NCBI GenBank assembly: GCA_040901865.1
Contig: JBBDYD010000142.1
Coordinates: forward strand, 1-64,000
From: JBBDYD01 sp040901865
GTDB lineage: Bacteria; Bacteroidota; Ignavibacteria; UBA10030
DNA length: 64,000 bases
Direction: 5' to 3'
Positions 8,388 through 17,472 of the stretch are shown here, one piece after another (position 1 is the stretch's first letter; every line of letters begins with the position of its first letter). Position numbers and translations under genes: made by a program. The notes below the pieces were generated by a model. The model was not told where the DNA came from, ran no database searches, and worked only from the letters and a program-made list of their open reading frames with translations.

Positions 8388-10513
8388 CACCCGGAGTTCC
8401 GCCGGTTTGTTCGATCAAGGATATCCGCAAGTGCCCGCGGATCGGTTGTTGGCAATTGACAGGTATAATCCTCGCAAACGTATGCGGTTGCCCTCCCGCC
8501 AACCATGACGATGCTCTTGATAAAGGGAAGGAAGGATTCAAGCACGGCCCGTCCGCGCCCATCGTCGGCAAGGAGGATCACCTTGTTTGGGATGAATCGC
8601 GCATGCACTTCTTTAATGAGCGCTGCGGTATCAGTGCCATCCCGTTGTCCTGCGATGACTATTTGTGCCGGCTTAACGAGGTGAAAATCCAGGTCCGCCA
8701 GAAACTGTGCAAGGGCTTCCGGAGCTCTCACCATTTTCTCGCTGAAATAACGAAACGATTTCTCCGCGCAGTGTCCATACTTCCTGTTCCCAGACATCTG
8801 GGCCAGCCGCAATAAACAAAGAACGGCGACGGAGTTTCCCGAGGGTTCGGCTCCATCGTACGATTCCTTGGTCCTGACGAGAATCGCGGAATCGGAATTG
8901 TCCGTGTCGTAAAACCCTCCATTCGTGTGATCATAAAAAAGGCGGACCATGCTCTCGGTAAGCTCAATCGCTTTCTCCAACCAGCGAATGTCCAATGAGG
9001 CTTCATACAAATCAATAAGGCCCTGAGTCAGGAACGCATAGTCTTCCAACGAAGCGGAGAAGCGTGCCTCTCCGTCTCTGAACCGGCGTTTGAGATCCCC
9101 TGCAATGTGCATGGTCGTGAGAAGAAAGGAGGCCGAACGTTCTGCCGCCCGAAGGTAGTCTGAACGATCCAGCACGCCGGAAGCCTTTGCAAATGCCGAT
9201 ATCATCAGACCGTTCCAGGACACAAGGATCTTGTCATCCAGATGGGGGAGGGGACGCTTGCTCCGTACATGCAAGAGTTTGGATCGCGAAGTTGAAAGGA
9301 GCTTTCCAATCGCTTCAAGGGACATATGCAATTCCTCAGCGAGAGCGTCTCTTGATTTGACAACGTGGAGAATATTAAGTCCCGCAAACTCATTGTGCGG
9401 ATCGGCCCGCACATTTCCCCTTTCCTCAACACCGTAGTACAATTCCACAACCTTCAGTTCGTCGGGGGAAAGAGCTTCCCCGAGTTCTTTTTGCGTCCAG
9501 GTGTAGAATGCCCCCTCTTTTTTCCTCTTCGGCTGTTCGTGGCTCAAAGCACTTTCGGCGTCTTGTGCGGAGTAAAACCCGCCGTCCGGATGGGTCATTT
9601 CGCGCACAACATATGTAAGAACATCCCGCGCTACTTCGGCATAGAATTCCTCGCCGGTGATTTGATATGCCTCAAGGTAGGAAACAACCAGCTGTGCCTG
9701 GTCGTACAGCATCTTCTCAAAATGCGGAACATGCCATTCAGCATCTGTTGCATACCGGTGGAATCCGCCTCCCACATGGTCATACATTCCGCCATGATGC
9801 ATGTTCCTGAGTGTTTCGAGGGACATGGCGAGCGCTTGTTTGTTGCCTGCTCTTTTATAATACCTGAGCAGGAAGTTGAAGGCGACGGGTCTTGGGAATT
9901 TCGGAGCATGGCCAAATCCGGCATGTTTCGTGTCGTAACTTCCCGAGAATGCCTCAAATCCGCGGTCCAGGGTCTGCGCATCGACGTTAACGGAGCTGGA
10001 GACGGGGGAAGAAAGCTCGCGGAGGTACGCCGTCAGTCGTTCACCGGTCTCAAGGATTGATTTCCGATCGGACGTCCATACCTCTTGCACGCGTTCAAGG
10101 ATCTCGGTAAATCCGGCTCTTCCATGAGCGGAGAGGGGTGGGATGTACGTTGCACCAAAGAAGGGTTTCAGGTCCGGAGTGAGAAACATCGACATGGGCC
10201 AGCCGCCGCTGCCGGTCATTGCCTGCAGTGCCGACATATAAACTCTGTCGACATCCGGACGCTCTTCCCGGTCCACTTTGATGCTTACAACGGCTCTGTT
10301 CATGACCTCGGCAATGGCCTGATTCTCAAATACTTCGCGTTCCATCACATGGCACCAATAGCAGGTGGAATAGCCGATGGAAAGAAAAATAGGCTTTCCT
10401 TCGGAACGGGCCTTTCCAAACGCCTCTTCACCCCATGGATACCAATCGACGGGGTTATAGGCATGCTGGAGGAGGTACGGACTTTTCTCGTTGAGGAGTC
10501 GGTTGGGTTTCAT
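8387..10513 (-). CDS. thioredoxin domain-containing protein, YyaL/DUF255 (SSP411, spermatogenesis-associated protein 20) family
   Basis: The N-terminus is diagnostic: NRLLNEKSPYLLQHAYNPVDW, then FLSIGYSTCYWCHVMERE with the redox-like CYWC at residues 51-54, followed by DREERPDVDRVYM and GGWPMSMFLTPD. After this thioredoxin-like domain (about 1-165) comes a large (alpha/alpha)6-barrel region typical of N-acylglucosamine epimerase-like folds. At 708 residues the length matches the family. The molecular function is not established; the family is widespread and cytosolic. Start ATG 10513 matches the conserved family start. It is a single minus-strand gene with a long spacer upstream. Confidence 0.93.
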   Translation of the reverse strand: MKPNRLLNEKSPYLLQHAYNPVDWYPWGEEAFGKARSEGKPIFLSIGYSTCYWCHVMEREVFENQAIAEVMNRAVVSIKVDREERPDVDRVYMSALQAMTGSGGWPMSMFLTPDLKPFFGATYIPPLSAHGRAGFTEILERVQEVWTSDRKSILETGERLTAYLRELSSPVSSSVNVDAQTLDRGFEAFSGSYDTKHAGFGHAPKFPRPVAFNFLLRYYKRAGNKQALAMSLETLRNMHHGGMYDHVGGGFHRYATDAEWHVPHFEKMLYDQAQLVVSYLEAYQITGEEFYAEVARDVLTYVVREMTHPDGGFYSAQDAESALSHEQPKRKKEGAFYTWTQKELGEALSPDELKVVELYYGVEERGNVRADPHNEFAGLNILHVVKSRDALAEELHMSLEAIGKLLSTSRSKLLHVRSKRPLPHLDDKILVSWNGLMISAFAKASGVLDRSDYLRAAERSASFLLTTMHIAGDLKRRFRDGEARFSASLEDYAFLTQGLIDLYEASLDIRWLEKAIELTESMVRLFYDHTNGGFYDTDNSDSAILVRTKESYDGAEPSGNSVAVLCLLRLAQMSGNRKYGHCAEKSFRYFSEKMVRAPEALAQFLADLDFHLVKPAQIVIAGQRDGTDTAALIKEVHARFIPNKVILLADDGRGRAVLESFLPFIKSIVMVGGRATAYVCEDYTCQLPTTDPRALADILDRTNRRNSG

Positions 10514-11073
10514 CGATTGGTTCGTAAGGAATTCACTTCAGAAAGGTAACGTAATAGGGGAGAGGATGCCAATTGCGGAAGTGGTTAATGGTTTCTGGTT
10601 CGTAGTCATTGTTGTTAGTTTTGGTTGTCAGATTCTATTCCAAAATCGGCAACTATAACTCAAAACCCATCAAACTAAAACCAAAAATCACTTACTAAAA
10701 ACGCATCTTCTTGAACCCTCAACCGTTAACCACCCTCCAGCCTTTACTGCGTCTTTCTGTTCCGGATCAATTCCATCGTTTCCTGTGCAATGGTCCTTGG
10801 CGACCAGGACCGGTTCATCGTCCCTCAAGCTGAAAGCGGGCTTTTGTCAAGGATGTCACCCCTTCCCTCCAGGGGTGCGGGGAGGATGTACTTGAAGAGC
10901 TTTTCTGAAAATCGTATCTTAAAACATGCTCACCGGGATTCTCCAGGTACAGTTTATCCAAGGGCGAGCCTCCCATCATCATACTGAACATGCGATACAG
11001 ATTGAATGACTTCAAAACAGAACAGCCAGGAAGGCGAATACCAAGGGGTCGCGGGAGCGATGCGTTTTAACCT
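10514..11073. repeat. spacer with word repeats and possible gene remnant
   Basis: 10590-10735 consists of short AT-rich words (ttgttagtttt, aaaacc, aaaaatca, aaccctcaaccg) on both sides of a loose inversion. At 10850-10885 there is a C/G word cluster (ccccttccctccaggggtgcggggagg) that can fold on itself. On the minus strand, 11015-10905 translates to a protein-like piece (RMFSMMMGGSPLDKLYLENPG), and another frame near 10745-10815 reads SWSPRTIAQETMELIRNRK, reminiscent of a glycosyltransferase C-terminus. The frames do not join, so at most this is an eroded pseudogene. Confidence 0.35.
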
Positions 11074-11454
11074 ATGATACGGCAGTTCTTTTCCCTCTCG
11101 GGACTTCTTCTTGCCGCCTGCTCCACTTTCTCTCCCGCAACGAAAATTGGTCTTGCGACGTTGACGGTTAATGAAATGCAAAATGGATTTCTCGTTGAAA
11201 TTCGTACGGAAAACCCTGTCAGCGATGTGGCCATCACTCTCCCAGGCTCCCGCTGGCTGATCATTACCGTTCCTGATACGTTACTGGATACAAGCGCTAT
11301 TGCCGTATATCGATCGCGGGAAGTCGATTCCACGGAAGTGCACCGTTTTGAGACTGCGACCCAGTTTGCTATTCGCCTGAAAAAGCCAATCTCTTCGGCA
11401 GAGGTAATCCCCCCCTCCGGACGAAAAAATATCCTGATTTCCGTCTTCTTTTAA
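11074..11454 (+). CDS. putative lipoprotein, AMIN-like
   Basis: 126 residues. The N-terminus MIRQFFSLSGLLLAAC carries a lipobox (LLAAC), so the mature protein should be a lipoprotein. The rest alternates short beta-strand-like segments (GFLVEIRTENPVSD, WLIITVPDTLLD, ILISVFF) with a pattern that loosely recalls AMIN domains, which bind cell-wall components; this resemblance is weak and visual only. No strong ribosome binding site precedes ATG 11074. A promoter for the next gene lies just after its stop, so it is probably its own unit. Confidence 0.6.
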   Translation: MIRQFFSLSGLLLAACSTFSPATKIGLATLTVNEMQNGFLVEIRTENPVSDVAITLPGSRWLIITVPDTLLDTSAIAVYRSREVDSTEVHRFETATQFAIRLKKPISSAEVIPPSGRKNILISVFF

Positions 11455-11471
11455 AAGGGCAAAACCATTTA

Positions 11472-11500
11472 TTGTTTTTCCGGCTTTTCTTTTCTATTTT
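11472..11500 (+). promoter_or_regulatory. sigma-70 type promoter of the CheY/REC-kinase pair
   Basis: TTGTTT (11472-11477), a 17-bp spacer, then TATTTT (11495-11500), 22 bases before ATG 11522. The -35 region and early spacer (ttg-tttttccggc) closely match those before the paralogous REC-kinase gene at 26953. Confidence 0.5.
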
Positions 11501-11521
11501 CCACGATTCAGAAAGCGAATC

Positions 11522-11878
11522 ATGAAGACAATTCTCGTTGTTGATGATGACAAAGCCCTTCGCATGGTCATTGTCGCTGCCCTGAAGCAGAAGGGATATG
11601 CGACAGTTGAGGCGGTGGATGGTTTGGAAGGGATAAGCCAGGCCCGGCGCGCGAAACCCCATTTGATTATCAGTGATGTCTACATGGATAACATGAATGG
11701 GTTTATGATGGTCGAATCACTCAAGGAAGATGAGGAGACCGCGGGAATCCCAGTCATCATGATGACCAGCGCGGCGCAGGCTGCTGGTGCGTGGGAAACA
11801 TCGTTGGCGGACGATTACATCGACAAGGGGTTTTCGATGGCCGAACTACTCGAACGGGTCAAGAAAATCCTCAAATAG
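11522..11878 (+). CDS. single-domain response regulator (CheY-like)
   Basis: 118 residues forming one REC domain: acidic pocket VVDDD at 6-10, phospho-acceptor Asp52 in IISDVYM, the Thr/Ser switch in MMTS, and a Lys in YIDKGFS. The Pro that normally follows this Lys is missing. No output domain. It precedes a REC-histidine kinase by 46 bp on the same strand, so it is likely the phosphorelay partner of that kinase. Start ATG 11522; no strong Shine-Dalgarno is apparent. Confidence 0.88.
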   Translation: MKTILVVDDDKALRMVIVAALKQKGYATVEAVDGLEGISQARRAKPHLIISDVYMDNMNGFMMVESLKEDEETAGIPVIMMTSAAQAAGAWETSLADDYIDKGFSMAELLERVKKILK

Positions 11879-11923
11879 AATCACAATTTCCCTTAAAACT
11901 CTCCGGTTCCCGAGGGGGCAGAC

Positions 11924-13030
11924 TTGAAACGGGAAAAGAAAACCATTTTGATAATTGACGATGAGGATTCGATGCGCTTCGTTTGCCGGAGCGTACTCGA
12001 GGATGAGGGATTCCGTGTTATCGATGCATCGGATGGAGAGGCGGGACTTTCCACCGCGACGGAAATTCGTCCAGATCTCGTCCTTTGTGATATCGAGATG
12101 CCCGACAAGAACGGATTTGAAGTCCTTGGTATGTTCAGGGCGCACCCAACCACGACGGCGATCCCGTTTGTTTTTCTGACAGGGCGATCCGAAAAGAGCG
12201 CGAGGCGAGAAGGGATGGATCTCGGCGCCGACGATTTCCTGACAAAGCCCTTTACGAAGAATGAATTGATCTCGATGGTGAACAGCCGCCTGCAAAGGTC
12301 GTTAGCGCATCACGATGAGACCGGGCATAAGCTTGAAGAACTTCGTCAGAATATCAGCAGCGCCGTACCGCACGAACTTCGCACGCCGCTCTCCGGAATC
12401 CTCGGGTTTGGTGCCATCCTGAAAGAGGAGGCTGGTTCCCTCAGCCCAAAGGAACTCTCCGATATTGCCGATCACATCATCGGATCCGGCAAGCGACTTC
12501 AGCGAACCCTCGAGAAGTTTTGGATGTACTCCGAAATTTCCATGATTGGCCGTGATGACAAAGCACGTGACCAACTAAGGCAAGCGATGGTGCGCGGCGC
12601 CCAGAGTACCATCGGTACTCTTGCGAAGCTAAAAGCACGGGCATATGACCGATCAGAAGACCTCACGCTTTCCCTTGGGCCCGACGCTTGCCTCCGAATC
12701 GGGGAAAAGCACTTCACCGTTCTTCTCGAAGAAATCCTCGACAATGCTTTTAAGTTTTCCAAGAAAGGAACAATCGTCGAGGTGAGTCTTGTTCTCAAGG
12801 AATCAGGTGCGGAGATTAGTGTCCACGATAGGGGAAAGGGGATGAATCCGGATGACATCAACGGTTTGGGGGGATTCATGCAGTTTGGAAGGAAAAAACT
12901 CGAACAGCAGGGGCTGGGGCTCGGCCTTGCAATTGCACATGAGCTCGCTGCTTTGTATGGAGGGGAATTGCATATTGAAAGCGGACCCGAACAGGGAACA
13001 CGCGTCAGCGTTCAGTTGAAGGTTTGTTAA
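11924..13030 (+). CDS. hybrid REC-histidine kinase (soluble)
   Basis: N-terminal REC domain (residues 1-125): acidic pocket IIDDED, Asp56 in VLCDIEMP, Lys in FLTKPF. A HisKA segment follows with the H-box SAVPHELRTPLSGI (His150), and a HATPase domain with N-box EILDNAFKFS (Asn274), G1 DRGKGM and G2 GLGLGLAIAHEL. All catalytic motifs are intact. There is no membrane segment; input probably arrives by phosphorylation of the REC domain. Start is TTG 11924 preceded by gaggggg. It pairs with the CheY gene upstream and is a paralogue of the gene at 26953, which has lost the His. Confidence 0.9.
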   Translation: MKREKKTILIIDDEDSMRFVCRSVLEDEGFRVIDASDGEAGLSTATEIRPDLVLCDIEMPDKNGFEVLGMFRAHPTTTAIPFVFLTGRSEKSARREGMDLGADDFLTKPFTKNELISMVNSRLQRSLAHHDETGHKLEELRQNISSAVPHELRTPLSGILGFGAILKEEAGSLSPKELSDIADHIIGSGKRLQRTLEKFWMYSEISMIGRDDKARDQLRQAMVRGAQSTIGTLAKLKARAYDRSEDLTLSLGPDACLRIGEKHFTVLLEEILDNAFKFSKKGTIVEVSLVLKESGAEISVHDRGKGMNPDDINGLGGFMQFGRKKLEQQGLGLGLAIAHELAALYGGELHIESGPEQGTRVSVQLKVC

Positions 13031-13308
13031 GATCGGAAGACAGAGGGAAAAAAAGAAAACAGCAAGAAACAAAGAGAAATAAAACATCAAAAAAAAACAA
13101 CAGTCGGTGGTCACACATCATTTCTTTTTTCCGTTTGCCGTTTCATTTCCGTTTGAAGTTTTCTTTTTGCAGTTTTATGCTTTGATGGATTGCAAGGTGG
13201 AATTAATTCCATCTTCCATGAACATCTTCCATCACGGCCTCGGGCAAGACGGCAAAATTCGCCGGAACATCAAGGTAATTCACAGTCCGAAATCGACATT
13301 CTCTACGA

Positions 13309-13366
13309 GCCTATCGACTCGAAGAGCCGTTCTACGAATCTACGATTCGTCGAATCGTAGATAGGC
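13309..13366. repeat. near-perfect palindrome inside outer arms
   Basis: ctacgattcg-t-cgaatcgtag (13340-13360) is a 10-bp palindrome with a single central base. Outer arms gcctat (13309-13314) and ataggc (13361-13366) flank it. The words tcgaat/attcg recur around it. It could be a cruciform, a protein-binding site or a relic of the word-repeat family. Confidence 0.6.
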
Positions 13367-13386
13367 CGCAATCCGCATTCCTGTAT

Positions 13387-13470
13387 CTCAGCGGCAGCCG
13401 ACCCCCCCTCGGTGTGCAGTTCTTTGTGCGTCCCCCCATGCATAAGGAGCTGCGGCCGCTGAGTTTTTTT
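13387..13470 (+). terminator. long-loop hairpin followed by seven T
   Basis: ctcagcggc (13387-13395) pairs with gccgctgag (13455-13463), and ttttttt follows. The 59-base loop is much longer than in standard terminators, so function as a terminator of the REC-kinase transcript is uncertain; an insertion into an older terminator loop is one explanation. Confidence 0.35.
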
Positions 13471-13857
13471 ATCATACGTTTCAACCAGACTTTTCCCAAA
13501 ACACTCCTCAGTTCCGATTCGAGCTTCGCGGGCGTCACCGACCACGTGTTCACAACACTGCGCATGTCATCCTGCCTGCCCCGCTGTGAGCGCTATGGAG
13601 GAGGCGGGGAGCGAACGTTTTGATAGCGTTTCATAATAGCAAGTGAGCGAAGGATCTGAACACCACGGCTCGACCTTGGCCTCATGAGCAGGCGAGTGGG
13701 CTGACTGCCGACTCCGATCCCTCGCCCCATGGTCGTGGTCTCCACCGCCGAACCGAACGTGGATGTTACCACAACCAACGAACAGGAACTGCTTATCATT
13801 GACTTCCTGGTGAACCATATTCTTCCACCACCCTGAACCACCCTCTTCCGCAAACTC

Positions 13858-15222
13858 TCACTTGCCAAACGCATCGAGCGCTGTTCCGGCTCTGAGCTCC
13901 CTCATCACTGCTGCATGACCCCTGATGATCGCGAGCGTCGTGCTGTCAGTTCCGAACACCGAGTTTAATCCCTGCGGTTCTTGAGGCGGATCACCGACAA
14001 AGGGATCTCCAATTTGCCATTTTCCGTCCGCTCGTGTGGAAAACACCTCTCCTCCCCAGGCCCAGAAGTTCGATCCGGCGATCGGCCCCCCTGCCGAGGC
14101 CGAATCCTCGAGAACCTTATACACAAACTGATAATAGCGGTCTCTGAATTCAACGGGTGTGCCTGCACCAATGAGGCCGGAATCGCGCAAAAGCCCGAAC
14201 TCGTCCATCACGACCGGTTTTGCCAGAAGGCGGGCGAGCCGGATATGCTGACCGATATATTCCTGTGTCATGATCTGAGTCAAGTCAAATGATTCCCCGG
14301 GCCGCTTGACGTCAAACCAGCCCCAGATGTGCGGCCAGAGGTGAAACGTCAGATAGTCGATGTGCGGAGAGCGATGCGCAGCAAAGAAGTGCTCTTCAGA
14401 GAGCAGGCTTCCGATGACTCCCTCGCTTCCAGTGCTGATCAGGTGATTGCCATCCAGCGAATCTATGAAGGCCGCGGTCCTGTGGATCCATTCATTGAAG
14501 TTTGGAACATTGCTCTCGCCCCAGTCCCCAACGGTTCCAGGACGCGGCTCATTGGCGAGCTGCCAGGCCATGATCGTCGGGTCCTTGGAATACGGCCTCC
14601 CATTGACGGTGTTGACTCTCGTAACAATTCGTTTGATGTAATCGCGAAACAGTTCTTGGGCCGGCTGATTGGCATAAAACGTCGCCGCGTAGTCCATGTA
14701 CTCGTCCCATGTGTGACCCGTTGTGTCCGGATCGATCACGGGTCCGCCTGTCCAGATATTATACTGAGTAAATCCGCCCGACCATTCCCAGTAGTTGCTC
14801 AGATAGAGAACGGCGTGCATGTCGCGTTCTGCCATCTCCGCGAGGAGAAAATCCAATCCTGCAAGGAGGGAGTCGTCAACGATTCCCGGAGAAGGCTGAA
14901 AGGCCGGTTTTACCGATCGTCTTGAAGCTGAGAGCTCTGATGCGGCGAGGATTCTCAGATTGTCCACTCCAAGTTCGTCCAGTGCATTCAATTCGCGTCG
15001 TAGGCGGGCGCGGTCGCCTATGGTGCCGGTTGAGCCGAGATAGGCCCCGTACCACATGTTCGCTCCGGCGAAGTAATGCGGTTTTCCTTTATGGATGAAC
15101 CTCATCTGGCGGACGGAAATGAACTCTTCATCGGCGCCGAACCATGCTACACACGAACAGGAAGAGAAAAAAAAGAGGCAGGAAGACAACACCAACGAAC
15201 GTACCTGAGAGTTCATGTACAA
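13858..15222 (-). CDS. GH5 family beta-mannanase-like glycoside hydrolase
   Basis: After an N-terminal hydrophobic export signal with an SSC motif (possible lipoprotein), the catalytic domain shows the GH5 mannanase pattern: FAGANMWYGAYLG, ELGVDNLRIL, MAWQLANEPRP with acid/base Glu225, TFHLWPHIWGW, and VVMDEFGLL with nucleophile Glu341. This is the layout of endo-1,4-beta-mannosidases of subfamily 7, which cut mannan or glucomannan outside the cell; exact substrate is inferred. A TTG start at 15222 has gagg seven bases upstream; the in-frame ATG at 15216 is the alternative. It is a single gene with no linked transporter. Confidence 0.88.
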   Translation of the reverse strand: MYMNSQVRSLVLSSCLFFFSSCSCVAWFGADEEFISVRQMRFIHKGKPHYFAGANMWYGAYLGSTGTIGDRARLRRELNALDELGVDNLRILAASELSASRRSVKPAFQPSPGIVDDSLLAGLDFLLAEMAERDMHAVLYLSNYWEWSGGFTQYNIWTGGPVIDPDTTGHTWDEYMDYAATFYANQPAQELFRDYIKRIVTRVNTVNGRPYSKDPTIMAWQLANEPRPGTVGDWGESNVPNFNEWIHRTAAFIDSLDGNHLISTGSEGVIGSLLSEEHFFAAHRSPHIDYLTFHLWPHIWGWFDVKRPGESFDLTQIMTQEYIGQHIRLARLLAKPVVMDEFGLLRDSGLIGAGTPVEFRDRYYQFVYKVLEDSASAGGPIAGSNFWAWGGEVFSTRADGKWQIGDPFVGDPPQEPQGLNSVFGTDSTTLAIIRGHAAVMRELRAGTALDAFGK

Positions 15223-15299
15223 TTTATGTCCTCAATGTCACAGATACGAAATAGCGGAATACTATGCTTTCTTAGGTACGAAGATAGTACGAATCAGTG

Positions 15300-15420
15300 T
15301 AAATCCGTGAAATCTGCGTGAATCAGCGAAAAAAACAAAAACCCCCGAATTTCATCGGGGGCCTTGCTGGAACCATGAACTTCGGACCTCGAACCTCGAA
15401 CTTCGAACCTCGACCCTCAA
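15300..15420 (-). terminator. terminator of the M28 gene preceded by a word repeat
   Basis: cccccga/tcggggg (15342-15348 with 15355-15361) is followed on the minus strand by a T-rich tail (complement of 15329-15341, A-rich). Between the gene stop and this hairpin, 15370-15420 is made of cgaacct/cgaactt/cggacct words, and 15300-15330 of gtgaaat/gtgaatc words. Confidence 0.7.
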
Positions 15421-17007
15421 CTAATCCAACCCGCCCCTTCTCTGTCCGTCTCTCTGCTCAGGCCAAGGACGTGGTTCTCCGGTACGCCGATCCACCGGCA
15501 GGACTCTCCTATCCCGCGGAAGCGTTTCCGGATCTTCTGAAGCCAAATAAGCAAGGCATGCCGCGAGCACGACGTTATTTTTTACGTCAAAGAAATTGAT
15601 CTTGTCGTACGTGTCCCTGTTAGTATGCCATGTATAAAGGAAATAGTCGTAACGATGCGAGCCGAGGTTAAATCCAGGCGCTCCCGCAGCAACAAATGAG
15701 GCATGATCAGTTCCCCCGCCGCCCGGCATTCCGGGTACGGAGAGTTTTACCTCGTCTGTCACTTCGTTGGGAATTCTTGAGAGCCAGCGGGCGAGATACT
15801 CTCCTGCATTGACATAGCCCGAAGCAGAAATGCTCGTTACGCGTCCAGTACCGTTGTCTTGATTAAACAGCGCCTGGAGGTGATTGATAACCTCCGGGTG
15901 ATCGGTCACAAACGAGCGGGATCCGTTCAAGCCCTGTTCTTCGCTTCCCCAATGGCCGACCAGAATCGTCCGCTTTGGATTCGGATAAAACTTCTTGAGG
16001 ATCCTCATTGCTTCCATCATGAGGATGGTTCCGGTGCCGTTGTCAGTCGCACCCGATCCTGCGTCCCATGAATCGAAGTGGGCCGAAAGCATCACGTATT
16101 CGTTCGGTTTTTCCTTCCCTTCAATTCTCGCGATCGTATTGAACGTGGGGGATTCACCGGTGAATTTCGATTCGGCCACAACGCGGACTACGGGCTTGCC
16201 GCCGTTTTCGATGAGACGATACAGCAGATTGTAATCTTCAACACTCAGGTCCACCACAGGGGCGCGCTGTGCCTTGGTGCCGAAGATCTTATTGACACCC
16301 CATCCGCGCGACCACCGCGATGTGAGCACACCGACGGCTCCGGCTTGTTCAAGAATATTGGCAAGGGTATCGGCACGATATCCGGTGGTGTGAACTCTTC
16401 GCTCCCAAGCATCCCGCATTTTATCCCGGACCACTTTCATCGAGTCGAAGGACCACTTGAGAGCATATTCTTCCCACTCCCGATCGGGTCTTCCTGTTGG
16501 TTCGGGAGCCGAGATCATCACAAACTTCCCCTTGACGCTTGAAAGTGTCTTCGAAAATGAAACGGAATCTTTTGCCTCGGGCAACAGGATGACGTTCGCT
16601 GTTGTTCCGCCTTTCTTTGACGGGGGACTCCAAGCCAGCATGGTTCCTTCCAATGTCCGCACACGAGGTTCCAGCATGTCGATGTGAGTGATCCCGCGCT
16701 CCCACCCCTTCCATTTCCCATATTCTTCATTCTTTGCGGTGATACCCCAACCCTGATACTTCTTCACTGCCCAGTCGTGGGCTTTCTTCATCTGGGGCGT
16801 CCCGACAAGCCGCGGTCCGATTCCATCCAGAAGTTCGTGGGCGAGCATTTCGAGCTTCGATGAATCCATCGCCTCGGCCCAGATACTCTTAATCACTGGA
16901 TCATCGGTCGGAAAAGTGGCCACGCCAGGCACACTCTGGGCTGGGGGTTGGGCCAGGGAAACAAGCGGGATTACCAGCAGGAATGCGGCTGCAAACCATC
17001 GTTTCAT
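15421..17007 (-). CDS. secreted M28 family zinc peptidase (carboxypeptidase Q-like)
   Basis: ATG 17007 has aggagga seven bases upstream; the longer frame to 17052 has none. A Sec signal peptide (MKRWFAAAFLLVIPLVSLA) is followed by a PA-type insert (about residues 120-290) and the M28 core: SAHFDSWDAGSGATDNGTG with ligands His310 and Asp322, GSEEQGL with catalytic Glu356/357, FNQDNGTG with Asp384, and GGTDHASF with His435. All zinc ligands are present. At 528 residues it matches carboxypeptidase Q-like enzymes that release amino acids from peptides. It is monocistronic, with a terminator at 15342. Confidence 0.92.
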   Translation of the reverse strand: MKRWFAAAFLLVIPLVSLAQPPAQSVPGVATFPTDDPVIKSIWAEAMDSSKLEMLAHELLDGIGPRLVGTPQMKKAHDWAVKKYQGWGITAKNEEYGKWKGWERGITHIDMLEPRVRTLEGTMLAWSPPSKKGGTTANVILLPEAKDSVSFSKTLSSVKGKFVMISAPEPTGRPDREWEEYALKWSFDSMKVVRDKMRDAWERRVHTTGYRADTLANILEQAGAVGVLTSRWSRGWGVNKIFGTKAQRAPVVDLSVEDYNLLYRLIENGGKPVVRVVAESKFTGESPTFNTIARIEGKEKPNEYVMLSAHFDSWDAGSGATDNGTGTILMMEAMRILKKFYPNPKRTILVGHWGSEEQGLNGSRSFVTDHPEVINHLQALFNQDNGTGRVTSISASGYVNAGEYLARWLSRIPNEVTDEVKLSVPGMPGGGGTDHASFVAAGAPGFNLGSHRYDYFLYTWHTNRDTYDKINFFDVKNNVVLAACLAYLASEDPETLPRDRRVLPVDRRTGEPRPWPEQRDGQRRGGLD

Positions 17008-17130
17008 AGGATCCTCCTGAAGAATAGGTGGAGATTGTAACTTCTGTTTCAAATCAAAGGCTTAATTCGATAGCGAAAAGAAATATCCCCCAAAGGGGCC
17101 CCTCTATATTGAGTCATTTGAGGGGGGAAT

Positions 17131-17350
17131 GTCCCCGGCCCGAATAATGCTTGAAAGGGGCGGGCGAACGCTGAATGTCGAATGAAGAATTTGATTCGCA
17201 GAGCCGCCCTTCAATTCGACATTGGGGGTTGGAAGTTCGGCGTTGGGTATTGCCTTTTCAGAGAAAAAGAGAATGTCCAATATCCCCGGCCCAATTAATG
17301 CTTGAAAGGGGCGGGCGAACGTTCAACGTCCAACGTCGACATTGGGGGTT
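17131..17350. repeat. two-copy dispersed repeat with variable middle
   Basis: Copy A (17132-17230) and copy B (17282-17350) share ccccggccc-aataatgcttg type left ends (aatgcttgaaaggggcgggc identical) and an identical right end cgacattgggggtt. Their middles differ in length and are built from different words (aatgtcgaatg versus caacgtccaacgt). The rest of the 17053-17472 spacer also contains cccc/gggg pairs near 17090-17135. No gene is visible there. Confidence 0.6.
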
Positions 17351-17472
17351 AGCGGGTCAAGGTAGGATAAATTCCTTGTGCCATCAAGAGAAATTCCATG
17401 AGCGGACAGAGCGCATTGCAACCTTTGATCATCAGTTGCGTCTTATGAATATCATCGCCGAGGAAGGAGACT

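Larger units (their letters stand above)
13031..13857. other. 827-bp spacer with inverted repeats; no confident gene
   Basis: 13040-13095 is an A-rich run of words (gaaaac, aagaaac, aaataaaac) followed by a T-rich mirror (13120-13175: tttcttttttccg, tttgccgtttc), together a long imperfect inverted repeat. Two sharper hairpins follow (13309-13366 and 13387-13470). From 13470 to 13857 the minus strand has open frames up to 93 codons with some protein-like stretches (NTWSVTPAKLESELRSVLGK), but no start, ribosome binding site or recognisable domain supports a gene. Confidence 0.4.

Noticed and set aside
13567..13857. Minus-strand frames of 83-93 codons upstream of the GH5 terminus
   Set aside because: No start signals, no recognisable domain and low-complexity composition.
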